Assembly (NCBI RefSeq): GCF_039540065.1
Contig: NZ_CP154278.1
Location: forward strand, 1,176,521-1,240,520
Direction: 5' to 3'
DNA length: 64,000 nucleotides
From: Wolbachia endosymbiont of Encarsia formosa
GTDB taxonomy: Bacteria > Pseudomonadota > Alphaproteobacteria > Rickettsiales > Anaplasmataceae
In this document: positions 11,435-21,003 of the stretch, one piece after another
Layout of the letters: every line of letters starts with the position of its first letter
Numbering within the stretch: position 1 is the stretch's first letter
Translations under genes and position numbers: made by a program
Notes under the pieces: model-generated
The model's input: the letters and a program-made list of their open reading frames with translations, nothing else
What the model was told of the DNA's origin: nothing
The model's database searches: none

Positions 11435-12486
11435 CTTCAAAAAACTGCGTCAAAGCGAGAAGTAAAAATAAAATAGAAACAAAAAATGGAGATTTGACAT
11501 GAGTCAAGTAAATGGAACTACTGGATTGGTAGACTATAAAGAATTAGAAACAAATATCCTATCATCGGTAGACCATTGATGGGGAGAGATGGTAACAAGG
11601 CTACTGGAAGAGAGTCTGGAAGGTACCATTTACCCACTGAAAGAGAAGAGAAGAAACGGAAAAAACTTTGAGGACAAATATTTGAACTTTTGACACCAAG
11701 AGATAGAGAGCGAACCACAGATAGTGAAAAAAAAGGTAAACAACTGAACTTGAGGCAAAAAATATCTGCAGCAGAGATATCTGGAATTACAGATAAATTA
11801 CTACCTATAATCAATGAATGGTGTAGTCGTCCACTACAATCAATATATCCGATAGTATTCATGATTTTTTAAGGTGAAAGAAGACGGTTGTTGTGTAAGT
11901 AAGTGCATGTATAACATATTGGGTATAGATCAAGAAGGCAAAAAGGATGTATTGGGTTTTTATTTGGCTGAAAGAGAAGTTCTGGTTGGGGGTATTAAAT
12001 GAGATAAAAGAAAGAGGAGTAGAGGATATTCTAATAGCTTGTATTAAAAAGTTTTCCTGCTGCTATAAATAGCTAAAGCAGAAATGTATAGTACATCAGA
12101 TAAGAAATTTACTGAAGCAGCAAAAACTTTCATAAGTGATCTGAAGAAAGTATATCAGTATTCAAGCAGAGAAATTGCTGAAAATTATTTACTCGAGCTG
12201 ATGGAGCGAAAAATATCCTTTGGTCATAAAATCGTGGCAAAACAATTGGGAAAATTTATTTTAAGTATTTCGGGACATTTAGGCGGATACACTAATCCTA
12301 TCGATGAGACATTTACTAAAACCAAAGGTTCATTTACCAGCTTGTACAAGTTGGTATATTGTTCTATAAGGAAGGTGGAGGAAAAGTGCTGTACATATTA
12401 ACTATATCTCAGCTCAACATTTTCTTTCTCCACAGATTGAAAATTGAGTTGAACTAAAAATTCGCTTTGACACACTTTTTTGAACA
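11435..12486 (+). mobile_element. IS256-family (Mutator-type) element, degraded, with terminal inverted repeats
   Basis: Terminal inverted repeats of about 25 bp lie at 11435-11459 and 12462-12486; 21 of 25 positions match. Inside, the plus strand reads as a broken IS256 transposase: MSQVNGTTGLVDYKELETNI at the start (ATG at 11499), KISAAEISGITDKLLP, NEWCSRPLQSIYPIVFM, GIDQEGKKDVLGFYLAE-like text, FWLGVLNEIKERGVEDILIA and DLKKVYQYSSREIAENYLLE. Stops, shifts and internal deletions are scattered throughout, and the whole is shorter than a typical 1.3 kb element. No clear target duplication was seen at the borders. It abuts a truncated ftsB-like gene. Confidence 0.85.
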
Positions 12487-12546
12487 TTACCAGCTCAATA
12501 GGGCTTAGAGTGGAACTAAAATGCATGGGCTTGTTGACGCACGTAA

Positions 12547-12684
12547 TTAATTTCTTTTTTTTAAGTTAATTAATGTTAACAAGCCACGTCTGCCTGTAAT
12601 CATGTTAATACCAAAATATAATGTAAGAGAAGAAATGAGCAGGGCTATGGTTAAATACAACAATTTTTGTTTCTTTCTAAACAT
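12547..12684 (-). pseudogene. FtsB/DivIC-like septum formation initiator, truncated N-terminal part
   Basis: This 45-codon frame starts MFRKKQKLLYLTIALLISSL, a short basic segment followed by one membrane helix, then FGINMITGRRGLLTLINLKK. The helix plus the (T/V)GxRGLLxLxxLK signature is that of FtsB-type divisome proteins, normally about 90-100 residues with a coiled coil after this point. The coiled coil is missing: the frame stops after LKKRN, and the IS256 right end lies about 60 bp further on. It is probably a gene cut by the insertion or by a later deletion. The family call is moderate because so little remains. Confidence 0.5.
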
Positions 12685-12728
12685 GCTTCCATATGAAAAA
12701 CATATGACATAAAAAGGCAAACAAAAAG

Positions 12729-12857
12729 CTAAGAACCTTGACGCGCTTTACATCTTGGTTTTACCTTATTTATAATATAAATCTTACCACCCCTTTTTAC
12801 AACTTTACAATTTTTATCTCTGTTACGATGAGATTTTAGCGACCCTTTAACTTTCAT
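12729..12857 (-). CDS. rpmJ: 50S ribosomal protein L36
   Basis: This 42-codon minus-strand gene reads [20 protein letters not shown], then [15 protein letters not shown] text ([20 protein letters not shown]) and ends GS. The VKxSLKxxxxRDxNCKVVRRxGxxYVINKxxPRxKARQG pattern is that of the alphaproteobacterial L36 form. L36 is the smallest 50S protein and sits near the peptidyl transferase base. The gene is short enough to be missed by length cut-offs. It is intact although a decayed IS lies only about 240 bp away. Confidence 0.93.
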   Translation of the reverse strand: MKVKGSLKSHRNRDKNCKVVKRGGKIYIINKVKPRCKARQGS

Positions 12858-12918
12858 ATCTACAGTAAGAATAGAATTACCTTACATTATTATCACTTAC
12901 AGCGAGTTAGTCAATTGA

Positions 12919-13734
12919 TTAAATTTTATTAAAATATTGTATAATTGTTGCTGATACTTCTTCGATCGACCTTTCCGTAACATCAATAATTGGCCAGTTA
13001 TTTTGCTTAAAGAACTCCTCTGCTTCTTTAATTTCCTTTTCTACTTTTTCAGAATCAGCATATATATTATTATCTTTGTTATTAATTGAAGTAAGTCTGT
13101 TTTTGCGTATTTCTACTAGTCTACTTGGGTTGATTGTTACTCCTATAGTCAGTTTATTTTTTAATTTTGCTAAGTCGATATAAAAGGGTACCTCACTAAC
13201 AAAAGGAACATTCGCAACCTTGTAGCCTCTATAAGCTAAATACATACTAGTGGGAGATTTTGATGTGCGTGAAACTCCAACCAAAATTATATCTGCTTTA
13301 TCGATTTGAATACCTTGTCCATCATCGTGATTGATGGTATAGTTTATTGCCTCAATACGCTGAAAATACTCGTTATTTATTTCAGTATACAGGTCAAGTT
13401 TTTCATCCTTTTCAATTTCAAGATAGGATGAGATTTCTCTAATAATATGTGATAATATTGCTAGATATGGAATTTTTAACTTGATACAGTTATCTTTTAG
13501 ATATTTTCTGAGCCCATCATCAGTAATAGTGCATATAACAAAGTTATGCTCATCACTTTTTTTCTCAATTTCCTCCAGAATTTTATCGATCTGCTCTTCT
13601 CCTTTTACAAAAGACCAAACATATTCGATAGTTTCTATAGAACGAAAATGTTTCAGGGCTGATTTTGCAACTGATATAACAGTTTCACCACTTGAATCTG
13701 ACACTAAGTGTAGATTAAGCTTTTTAATGGTCAT
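12919..13734 (-). CDS. ppsR: PpsR-type pyruvate, phosphate dikinase regulatory protein (DUF299)
   Basis: This bifunctional serine/threonine kinase and phosphorylase switches pyruvate, phosphate dikinase (or PEP synthase) off and on. The protein begins [19 protein letters not shown], the usual family start, so the ATG at 13734 is preferred over an in-frame TTG at 13761; this gives 271 residues. The P-loop [15 protein letters not shown] lies in the second half, followed by [10 protein letters not shown] and the [19 protein letters not shown] block. Length is normal for the family. The target enzyme is not encoded in this window. Confidence 0.93.
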   Translation of the reverse strand: MTIKKLNLHLVSDSSGETVISVAKSALKHFRSIETIEYVWSFVKGEEQIDKILEEIEKKSDEHNFVICTITDDGLRKYLKDNCIKLKIPYLAILSHIIREISSYLEIEKDEKLDLYTEINNEYFQRIEAINYTINHDDGQGIQIDKADIILVGVSRTSKSPTSMYLAYRGYKVANVPFVSEVPFYIDLAKLKNKLTIGVTINPSRLVEIRKNRLTSINNKDNNIYADSEKVEKEIKEAEEFFKQNNWPIIDVTERSIEEVSATIIQYFNKI

Positions 13735-13861
13735 ATGGCAAATAAGCAATCTGTTACTCAAATTATGCTAATTTGTTGACCTACGTAAATACAGAAAAAC
13801 TATCCTGTTGATAAAACTCAAACTAATTGGTAAATTTTTAATACAATTATTCTCAAAACAA

Positions 13862-14572
13862 ATGTTTTTATTAAAGCCTACAAATTTCTCCCATTTTTCT
13901 AAGAAAGCCCTGCCTTGGCTTGGGGTTATTTGTCTTGCATATTTTTTAATTGGAATGTTCTTAGCATTATTCTTCTCCCCAGGAGATTATAAACAAGGAG
14001 AAATCGTACTAATTATGTATCTTCATGTGCCTTCTGCATGGCTTGCTCTTGGAATATACGGACTCATTGCATCACTCAGTTTCATTTCGTTGGTGTGGAA
14101 CAATAGTGTTGCTAGTGTCTTAGCACATGCCGCTGCTCCTGCAGGGACAGTCTTTTCGGCAATATGCTTAATCACAGGTAGCGTCTGGGGAAAAGGAACA
14201 TGGGGTACTTGGTGGGTATGGGATGCAAGGCTTACTTCAATGCTGATTTTGTTTTTTCTGTATGTTGGTTATCTTTCATTGTGGAGCGCTTTTGATAATC
14301 AAGCAAGAGCAGAGAAATCATCAGCAGTATTTGCCATTTTTAGTGCTATAAATATTCCCATAGTAAAATTTTCTGTGAATTTATGGTCTACTCTTCATCA
14401 GCCAGCAAGTATTTTTAGAAAAGGTGGAGTAGCAATAGAAGGTTCTTTACTGCTGCCACTCATTGCAATGTTTATATTTTGTGCAACATTCTTTTTAGTA
14501 GTGTGGATACTTAATGCCCTTCATTTAATTAATTTGCGGAAGATAAAGAGAGAAATCAGCATGCGATATTAG
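13862..14572 (+). CDS. ccmC: Haem exporter/cytochrome c maturation protein CcmC
   Basis: CcmC places haem on the chaperone CcmE in the periplasm during System I cytochrome c maturation. The frame is open from a TTG at 13808, but the ATG at 13862 gives 236 residues, close to the usual length. Six hydrophobic helices can be seen. The tryptophan-rich haem-handling motif WGTWWVWDARLTS is present, with the two flanking histidines in LHVPSAW and TLHQPAS. The gene is intact, in contrast to ccmF of the same pathway, which is truncated at 47 kb. Confidence 0.95.
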   Translation: MFLLKPTNFSHFSKKALPWLGVICLAYFLIGMFLALFFSPGDYKQGEIVLIMYLHVPSAWLALGIYGLIASLSFISLVWNNSVASVLAHAAAPAGTVFSAICLITGSVWGKGTWGTWWVWDARLTSMLILFFLYVGYLSLWSAFDNQARAEKSSAVFAIFSAINIPIVKFSVNLWSTLHQPASIFRKGGVAIEGSLLLPLIAMFIFCATFFLVVWILNALHLINLRKIKREISMRY

Positions 14573-14950
14573 GTATATAGTTCCAGAGTGTAATGTTGTG
14601 AACAGTGACAGAGATTAAAATGTAGAGCAATCATCCATTAGCAAGTTCCAGAACTAATTACGTACAAACCACACTTCAAGATTATAGTGATTAATCATTG
14701 GAGAAGGAATCACGGCTCTCTAATGAATAAAGATGGACTGTGTCAAGCTGGTGAGTAAGGTGGAAATTGAATAATTGTTGGTTATCATGCTAGATCTAAA
14801 ATATAAGTTGTAAAATTTTTAATCATTTTGGCTTATAATAATTTCTGAGTTAACCTTAGATTTCCTGAGCTGTGGTTTCTTTTACCCATGTTGAATTCTC
14901 ATCTTTTATACTCTAATTTAATTCCAGTTTTGACTGTATAGGAGGTCACA
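14573..14950. other. Intergenic stretch without a recognised gene
   Basis: This stretch of about 380 bp has stops in all frames and no tRNA-like fold that I could see. The last 10 bp carry a strong AGGAGGT ribosome-binding site for the gene at 14951. A promoter for that gene is expected here but was not pinned down. Confidence 0.5.
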
Positions 14951-15994
14951 ATGTCAAACAATATCTATAGCGATCAAGTTAATAATAGTAATTTATATAA
15001 CAACAAACTTTTTTATGGTGAAGAGGGTATAGATGAGATCACTGAGGGTGAAACTACAACTGAGAAGCGATTTACAAATCCAGTTCCAATAGTAATAGAA
15101 GCTTTTGAACTCGCAGAAAAGGAACTTACGAAATGTGAAGAGGAGGTTAAGCGAGCAAAAGCAGAGACTGAGTGGTATAAAAAAATAGCTGAAGAATGTA
15201 AAAAAGGAAGTGGTACGTGCGAACCTGTTACTGATGAAGGAGGGAATGAAAATGGAGAAATTACATCTCGAAAAGTAACCTCAGATTGTTCCAAGTATGA
15301 AAATTGTGGGCCGCATTCTCATTTTTATAAAGTTGATAATAAGATAGGTTGTCAAGGTTTTAGTGCATCTGATTTACTAAAGGAATTATATCCTGAGATG
15401 TACAGTAATCCTAAGATTGCAAAATATATAGAAGAGGGAGCAAATGGTAATTATGGTGCAGTAAATTTTAAATTTGCCTTTACAGAGGATCTTAATTCAA
15501 TATCCTGGCTTGGTAATATAGAATGTGAAAAATGTGTGGATGGTCAAAGAAATTTAGCGTGTCAAGAAGAAGAGATTAAGAGTTTCTGTTACCCTAACGT
15601 TTACACTAGTAATAAAGAATTCAACAAGAGCTTTTTTTCCAGAGGATCATGTCCTAATCTCTTTAGAGAGTCCAGTGAAACAAGTGTTGTAAAAGCAAAA
15701 CAAGTTGCACCATTGATACTTGTTAATACCTTAGGACAAATGATAGATAAAGAGGGTAATAAAACTAAAGTATACTATGATGCATTGAAGCGTTATCTAA
15801 ATGATGATGGTAAAATCAAGGATTGTGGAGATAATCAAAAGTGTAAGGATTATATTCCAATTATGGAGAAAGTTGCATGGAATAGTGATAAGGAAGTACT
15901 ATTAAAAACTGCTGTTAATAATACGCAAGAAGCAAATCCTTACTATTATGGAAATGAGGATAATTCTACTTCCGTTGAATTTGGTTCTATATAA
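14951..15994 (+). CDS. Unrecognised cysteine-containing protein, lineage-specific
   Basis: The 347-residue protein has no signal peptide, no membrane helix and no family I recognise. Residues about 50-75 are predicted helical (AFELAEKELTKCEEEVKRAK). The rest is rich in cysteine: CKKGSGTCEP, CSKYENCGPHSH, IECEKCVDGQRNLACQE, KSFCYPN, GSCPN, DCGDNQKCKDY. The spacing of several C-x(2-7)-C pairs suggests metal binding or disulfides. If disulfides form, the protein must leave the cytosol, which would make it a candidate secreted factor; this is inference. Translation should be strong: an AGGAGGT site sits just before the ATG. Codon use looks like that of its neighbours. Confidence 0.7.
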   Translation: MSNNIYSDQVNNSNLYNNKLFYGEEGIDEITEGETTTEKRFTNPVPIVIEAFELAEKELTKCEEEVKRAKAETEWYKKIAEECKKGSGTCEPVTDEGGNENGEITSRKVTSDCSKYENCGPHSHFYKVDNKIGCQGFSASDLLKELYPEMYSNPKIAKYIEEGANGNYGAVNFKFAFTEDLNSISWLGNIECEKCVDGQRNLACQEEEIKSFCYPNVYTSNKEFNKSFFSRGSCPNLFRESSETSVVKAKQVAPLILVNTLGQMIDKEGNKTKVYYDALKRYLNDDGKIKDCGDNQKCKDYIPIMEKVAWNSDKEVLLKTAVNNTQEANPYYYGNEDNSTSVEFGSI

Positions 15995-16567
15995 GGCTGA
16001 ATTTGTCTAATTTTTTCTACACTAGACACAATTTAGTCGTATCTGAACAGATACATAATATATATAAAGAGGACGTAGGTACCATCTGTCCTTTTAAGGC
16101 ATGTATGTCAATGATATGCGTAATCCATGATTTTAAACATGATGATCCTCCTAAAGTAACACAAAAAAACTCAGAAAAATGTATATAGCTATGATAGAAG
16201 TTATCTATACCAATATACTTTAACTAGAGATTATAAATTAATGAAGTTGAAAAGTCTGCAGACGAAGATAGATTTCGAGCTCTAGAATATCTTCACTATC
16301 AAAATAACAAAGCTGTCAAAATTTGTCAAGTAATTTTTATCGCAACTGTACAAACATTGCACAGGACAAATTTAAAATGCTGTAAAATGGTGTCTGTTCA
16401 GACGCATGTGAAACCAGTGCTTCTTTTCATCCCACTTCCATGCGGCTAAACCCTTTTCATAATCTCCTATCTATCATTTCTTAAACCACTCCCCTGAACG
16501 GATACAATTAAATACATTTTTAACATTTTTATAGAAAACTATTAGTATAGATTTGTATGCTGCCCTC
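15995..16567. other. Intergenic stretch, probably degenerate sequence
   Basis: About 570 bp lie before the secretin gene. A 61-codon frame (16003-16188) has no ribosome-binding site and no recognisable content, so I do not call it. The stretch contains CTAGACACAATTTAG near 16020, close to CTAGACACAACTTAA at 29223, and CTGAACGGATAC near 16494, which recurs at 53758. These short matches suggest scraps of dispersed repeats. No RNA gene was seen. Confidence 0.4.
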
Positions 16568-18019
16568 ATGGCTATTTTAAAATGTTTAATACTCCTTTTT
16601 ATTGTTTCTTGTACACATCTACCTAACAAGCAACATTCTGTTAATATAGACAATTATAAGCACGATTATTCGTTGCAACAATATAATACTCCTTTGAAGA
16701 ATAACGAACCAGCAATACCAGAAATGATACCTTTACCGGTAGAGTTTCCCGATCTTACAACCAGTAATCAGTTTCTTTCGATTAATGTTGATGAAAAAGT
16801 ACCAGTAAAGGATTTACTGATTGAGATAGGAAAACTTTCTGACGTTAACTTAGACATAGATCCCCAGATATCAGGTAATATTATTTTAAAGCTAAAGGAT
16901 AAGAATATAAATGAAGTAATTCAGAGTATAGCCAACAGAGCCAAATTGCGTTACTCAATGAATAATGGTGTAATTAGAATTGAACAGGATTTGCCATACG
17001 CACAAAATTATTACGTAGACTTCATCAATATTCAACACTCTGCTCAAAGCAATTTTGTCGTTAGTGGCAATGTTACAAGCAGCGATGCTGACAGGAATGT
17101 TATAAAGTATCAATATAGCAGTGACTTATGGAGTTCATTAGAAAAAGGCTTAAATGCAATAATGGATGTTAATGGAGTGGATGATGGTGAATTTCTTTCA
17201 TCCAACAGAGAAGCTGGTGTCATTATTCTGAATGCTAGGAAGGATATTCATAAAGCTGTTGAAGAATATATTAATAAAGTTAAGAGAATGGCGTCTTCTC
17301 AAGTAATGATAGAGGCCAAAATAGTTGAAGTTGTATTAGACGATAAATACCTTTCTGGTATCAACTTAAATGATTTGCATAATGAAACAAAATCTATAAC
17401 AAATCAAGATAGTTCCATTACTAGCCTGGTAATGAACTCTGATTTAGAAAATTTAGTAAAAACTTTAGACAAGTTTGGCACTTCAACCGTAATTTCAAGC
17501 CCTAGAGTACATGCTATAAATAATCAGCAAGCAATGATTTCATTTACTAAAAACCATATCTATTTTACTTCCGATATACAGAAAAATACCAAAAATTCTA
17601 ATCATGCCTTAATTACCAAGATGAATAGCACCCCAATAGGTGTGGTGTTAATAATCCACCCAAGCATTAACATTGATACTAATGAAATATTTATGGATAT
17701 ACATCCAACCTTATCAAGAATTAACGATTACACTAAAGACCCAAATATAGAATATGTCGTACAACAGAATAAAATGAAATTAAATAGTAACATTCCAATT
17801 ATTGAAACCAGAGAAATGCACTCTACGTTAAAAATTAAGAGCGGCGAAGTTATGGTAATTGGTGGGCTTATAGAGCATAGAAAAGATAACCAAAACTTAT
17901 TGCATCAAAAGTCAAAGAAACTGGCTAAGACAGTAGAAACCGTCATCTTCCTGAAAGCAACAATCGTACCAACACTTGGTTTATTAGATATAAAAGATAG
18001 GAATTTATATATATATTAA
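16568..18019 (+). CDS. Orphan secretin lipoprotein (type II/III secretion or type IV pilus secretin family)
   Basis: Secretins form the ring channel of type II, type III and type IV pilus machines in the outer membrane. The preferred start is the ATG at 16568 (a TTG lies 15 bp upstream), which gives a lipoprotein signal MAILKCLILLFIVSC with the acylated cysteine at residue 15. An STN/secretin-N domain follows (VPVKDLLIEIGKLSDVNLDI, IIRIEQ-like end), then the secretin core: VMIEAKIVEVVLDDKYLSGI, STVISSPRVHAINNQQAMIS and the C-terminal STLKIKSGEVMVIGGLIEHR. This matches MshL/PilQ-type proteins. No other secretion or pilus gene lies nearby. Confidence 0.85.
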   Translation: MAILKCLILLFIVSCTHLPNKQHSVNIDNYKHDYSLQQYNTPLKNNEPAIPEMIPLPVEFPDLTTSNQFLSINVDEKVPVKDLLIEIGKLSDVNLDIDPQISGNIILKLKDKNINEVIQSIANRAKLRYSMNNGVIRIEQDLPYAQNYYVDFINIQHSAQSNFVVSGNVTSSDADRNVIKYQYSSDLWSSLEKGLNAIMDVNGVDDGEFLSSNREAGVIILNARKDIHKAVEEYINKVKRMASSQVMIEAKIVEVVLDDKYLSGINLNDLHNETKSITNQDSSITSLVMNSDLENLVKTLDKFGTSTVISSPRVHAINNQQAMISFTKNHIYFTSDIQKNTKNSNHALITKMNSTPIGVVLIIHPSINIDTNEIFMDIHPTLSRINDYTKDPNIEYVVQQNKMKLNSNIPIIETREMHSTLKIKSGEVMVIGGLIEHRKDNQNLLHQKSKKLAKTVETVIFLKATIVPTLGLLDIKDRNLYIY

Positions 18020-18246
18020 ACGTATCAGTTCAGGCAATGGCATCAACTTAAGGAAAGATGTTGGGGTTGCTATTATGATAAGAAGAGAGTATCGGAATGA
18101 TAATTAAGACAGCTTAATCATAAATCTGTTGCGGTAAATTTCAGTTACTTTAGTCATAAAGTAAAGTTTTTAAACAGGTCTTAGTTTACTTACTTTATTG
18201 TTTTCTTTATTATCAAATATTGCTTTAAATAATATGGAGGAGCACA

Positions 18247-19809
18247 TTGTCAGCAATTGCCGTTATTGATTTTGGTTCACAGTTTACACAGCTTATTGCA
18301 AGACAAATCAGGGAAATGGGCGTTTACTGTGAAATATTTCCAAGCAATATCGATTTCGAAACAGTATCAAAATTCAATGGATTTATTTTTTCTGGAGGAC
18401 CGCAATCTGTAAATGAAAATTGCTCTGAAGTAAGTGAAGTAGCACATAAAATTATAAAACTTAACGAAACAATAAACACTCCTATACTTGGAATATGTTA
18501 TGGACAGCAACTCATTTGTCATTATTTCGGAGCAAAGGTAAGAAAAGGATTCAATCAGGAATTTGGCAAAACTAAAATCAAGATACTAAAAGAATCTCCA
18601 ATTATAAAGGATACTTGGGACGTTAATTCCGAAGTCGATGTGCTAATGAACCATGCAGACAGTGTCGAAACTATACCGCAAGGATTTACTGCTATTGCCT
18701 CAGGTATAATAAATCAAACAATCGCAATAATTGCCAACGAACAGCGGAAGATTTACTGTACTCAGTTCCATCCTGAAGTTAAGCCTACGATAAATGGTAG
18801 TAAACTTCTCTATAATTTCTTAGATATTGCAAATTGTGAGAGAGATTGGACAATGAAGTCATTCATTGAAAAACAGAAGGAAAAAATTCAAAACTTAGTA
18901 GGGGAGAAAAAAGTAATTGCTGCAGTAAGTGGGGGGGTTGATTCAAGTGTTGCAGCATTTCTTACACACAAAGCTATAGGAAAACAATTAAACTGTATTT
19001 TTATCGATACTGGGTTATTGCGTAAGAGCCAGACCACTGCTATGTTAAAAGAAATTCCAATAAATTACGTTGATAAATCAAACTTGTTTTTAAGTAGGTT
19101 AAAGGGAATAACTGATCCGGAAGAAAAGCGAAAAATTATCGGCAATACTTTTATCGAAGTATTTGAAGAAGAGGCAAAAAAAATAGGTGATGTGGATTTT
19201 TTAATGCAAGGCACCATTTACTCTGATGTAGTTGAATCAGGTCACGCTTCAGGAAACACTAGTACAATTAAATCTCATCACAATGTTGGTGGGTTGCCAG
19301 AAAAAATGAATCTGAAACTAGTAGAACCTTTACGCTATCTCTTTAAAGATGAAGTAAGGCTGCTTGGCAAAGAAATTGGGCTTTCAGATGAGATAATATT
19401 TCAACATCCATTTCCTGGACCTGGACTTGCAGTGAGGATCATAGGTGAGGTTGATGAAGAAAAGGTACGAATATTGCAAGAAGTAGATGAAATATATATC
19501 AACACAATGAAAAATTATGATCTGTATGATAAAATATGGCAGGCTTTTGCTGTACTGTTACCAGTAAAAACTGTGGGAGTTATGGGAGATAATCGTACAT
19601 ACGGATATGTTTGCGCTTTAAGGGCTGTGACTTCATCTGATGGCATGACAGCTGATGCATTTCCATTTGAAAATAAAGATCAACATTCGTTAGTATTTTG
19701 GAGGTTTTTGCAAGACGTCAGTAGTATAATTGTTAACAAAGTTTCCGGAGTAAATCGAGTTGTGTATGATTTAACTTCCAAACCACCAGCAACTATTGAG
19801 TGGGAGTAG
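18247..19809 (+). CDS. guaA: GMP synthase (glutamine-hydrolysing)
   Basis: GuaA aminates XMP to GMP using glutamine. The start is a TTG at 18247 behind a GGAGG site; the protein begins [20 protein letters not shown], as GuaA should. The class I amidotransferase domain has the nucleophile loop GICYGQQL and the catalytic HPE in [10 protein letters not shown]. The ATP-pyrophosphatase domain has the P-loop [13 protein letters not shown], and the dimerisation domain ends in [19 protein letters not shown], the exact GuaA C-terminus. At 520 residues it is full length. It completes the pathway from guaB seen at the window start. Confidence 0.98.
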   Translation: MSAIAVIDFGSQFTQLIARQIREMGVYCEIFPSNIDFETVSKFNGFIFSGGPQSVNENCSEVSEVAHKIIKLNETINTPILGICYGQQLICHYFGAKVRKGFNQEFGKTKIKILKESPIIKDTWDVNSEVDVLMNHADSVETIPQGFTAIASGIINQTIAIIANEQRKIYCTQFHPEVKPTINGSKLLYNFLDIANCERDWTMKSFIEKQKEKIQNLVGEKKVIAAVSGGVDSSVAAFLTHKAIGKQLNCIFIDTGLLRKSQTTAMLKEIPINYVDKSNLFLSRLKGITDPEEKRKIIGNTFIEVFEEEAKKIGDVDFLMQGTIYSDVVESGHASGNTSTIKSHHNVGGLPEKMNLKLVEPLRYLFKDEVRLLGKEIGLSDEIIFQHPFPGPGLAVRIIGEVDEEKVRILQEVDEIYINTMKNYDLYDKIWQAFAVLLPVKTVGVMGDNRTYGYVCALRAVTSSDGMTADAFPFENKDQHSLVFWRFLQDVSSIIVNKVSGVNRVVYDLTSKPPATIEWE

Positions 19810-20029
19810 CAGTAATTTCATTCCAGTTTCAGCTACTCGAATCACAGCAAAGAGGCTGCTTGCATAACTCAAATTTTAAGGAAAACTATTTAATGTCATT
19901 CCAGCGCGTGACGATAGAATCCAGAAAAAAAGAACCTGTGTCAGCTACTCGGATGACATCGAAATGTTCGTACAGATATTCGTCACACACCGGAATAAAA
20001 ATTAGACTTTTGCTTTGTAGAAAATAATT
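19810..20029. repeat. Dispersed palindromic repeat remnants between guaA and terC
   Basis: The convergent gap after guaA holds GTCATTCCAGCGCGTGACGA near 19894, followed by AGAATCCAG and GTGTCAGCTACTCGGATGAC. These are variants of the GTCATCCCAGTGC...GGAATCCAG repeat seen complete at 44470 and as GTGTCAGCTACTTTCATGAC near 44630. Open frames crossing it are repeat-derived and not called as genes. Confidence 0.6.
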
Positions 20030-20728
20030 TCAAGGCCGCATTGTCTTTATTTTGCTTATAGCTTCCACAAGCAATGCAAACATGAATGAAGAATACAAAC
20101 ATGCTTTTGGTAGCTCTATGTGAAGTCCTTCAAGTATTAAATATATACCGATGAGTAAAATAAATAGAATGGCAATTACTTTTAAGCTTGGGCTGGATTT
20201 TATTAACTGAGCGGTATAACTTGATGAAAATAGCATTGCTAATATGGAAAATGTAAATGCTATAGCAATGATTATCATATTATGAGTTAATGCTATAGCA
20301 GTTAATATTGAATCAACAGAAAAAACTAAATCTATTAATATAATTTGTAGCACAACTAAAAAAAATTGTGATTTAACGTTTGCCTTTGTTTTGTTCTCCT
20401 TATGTACAAAAATTTCGCTCCATAACTCCATAGAACTTTTAACAATAAGGAATAACCCTCCTGCAATCATAAGCAAATCTTTTACTGAAATATCTAGTGA
20501 TACAGAGTGAAATATAGGCTTTTCCATTGATAATATATGTGATATAAAAAATAGTATTACAAAACGCATCAATAGCGCCAAGCCAAAACCTATCAGGCGG
20601 GCTCTTTCTCTCAGCAGATTTGGCACCTTATCTATTGCTAGAGAAATAAAGATTAAATTGTCTATACCAAGTATAGTTTCAAGTAGCGTAAGTATCAATA
20701 AAGTCCAAGCATCAGCTAGCATTTTCAT
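20030..20728 (-). CDS. TerC family integral membrane protein
   Basis: TerC/Alx family proteins are inner-membrane proteins linked to metal-ion (manganese, calcium) handling and to metallation of exported enzymes. The 232-residue protein has about seven hydrophobic helices. It shows the family signature TLLETILGIDNLIFISLA near the N-terminus, with conserved acidic residues in the first membrane helix, and LIDLVFSVDSILTAIALT in the middle, the second half of the internal repeat. It is complete and converges with guaA. Confidence 0.92.
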   Translation of the reverse strand: MKMLADAWTLLILTLLETILGIDNLIFISLAIDKVPNLLRERARLIGFGLALLMRFVILFFISHILSMEKPIFHSVSLDISVKDLLMIAGGLFLIVKSSMELWSEIFVHKENKTKANVKSQFFLVVLQIILIDLVFSVDSILTAIALTHNMIIIAIAFTFSILAMLFSSSYTAQLIKSSPSLKVIAILFILLIGIYLILEGLHIELPKACLYSSFMFALLVEAISKIKTMRP

Positions 20729-21003
20729 TCCAAAGTCAGATTTTGTACTTTACAATAGATGTGTAAAAATTAAGTAACTTCGACTAGGTAATTAAAAAAT
20801 CAGCCTTACCCGGAAAAGAAAGAGGCAAAAGGGCATTTTTATAATAAAAGTACTTTTGTAAGAGAAATAATGAAATTAAAAATCTAACTCTCTTTACGAA
20901 AATTTTAATAGATTGCAAAATAGTTGTGCCATGAAAATATATGCCTTCTTTGTAGACTAAGATTTTTCTTTAAATTAAGATAGATACACGATAAAAGGAA
21001 CAT

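Noticed and set aside
11518..11862. A 114-codon minus-strand frame in the IS256 relic
   Set aside because: The plus strand over the same bases reads as broken IS256 transposase, so the minus frame is a shadow.
14573..14950. Possible tRNA or small RNA gene before the strong ribosome-binding site
   Set aside because: No cloverleaf, anticodon arm or CCA-proximal TTCGA-type loop could be seen.
16003..16188. A 61-codon open frame after the cysteine-patterned gene
   Set aside because: No ribosome-binding site, no recognisable content, and it overlaps scraps of dispersed repeats.
19800..20027. A 75-codon frame overlapping the guaA end
   Set aside because: It consists of palindromic repeat sequence and has no independent support.
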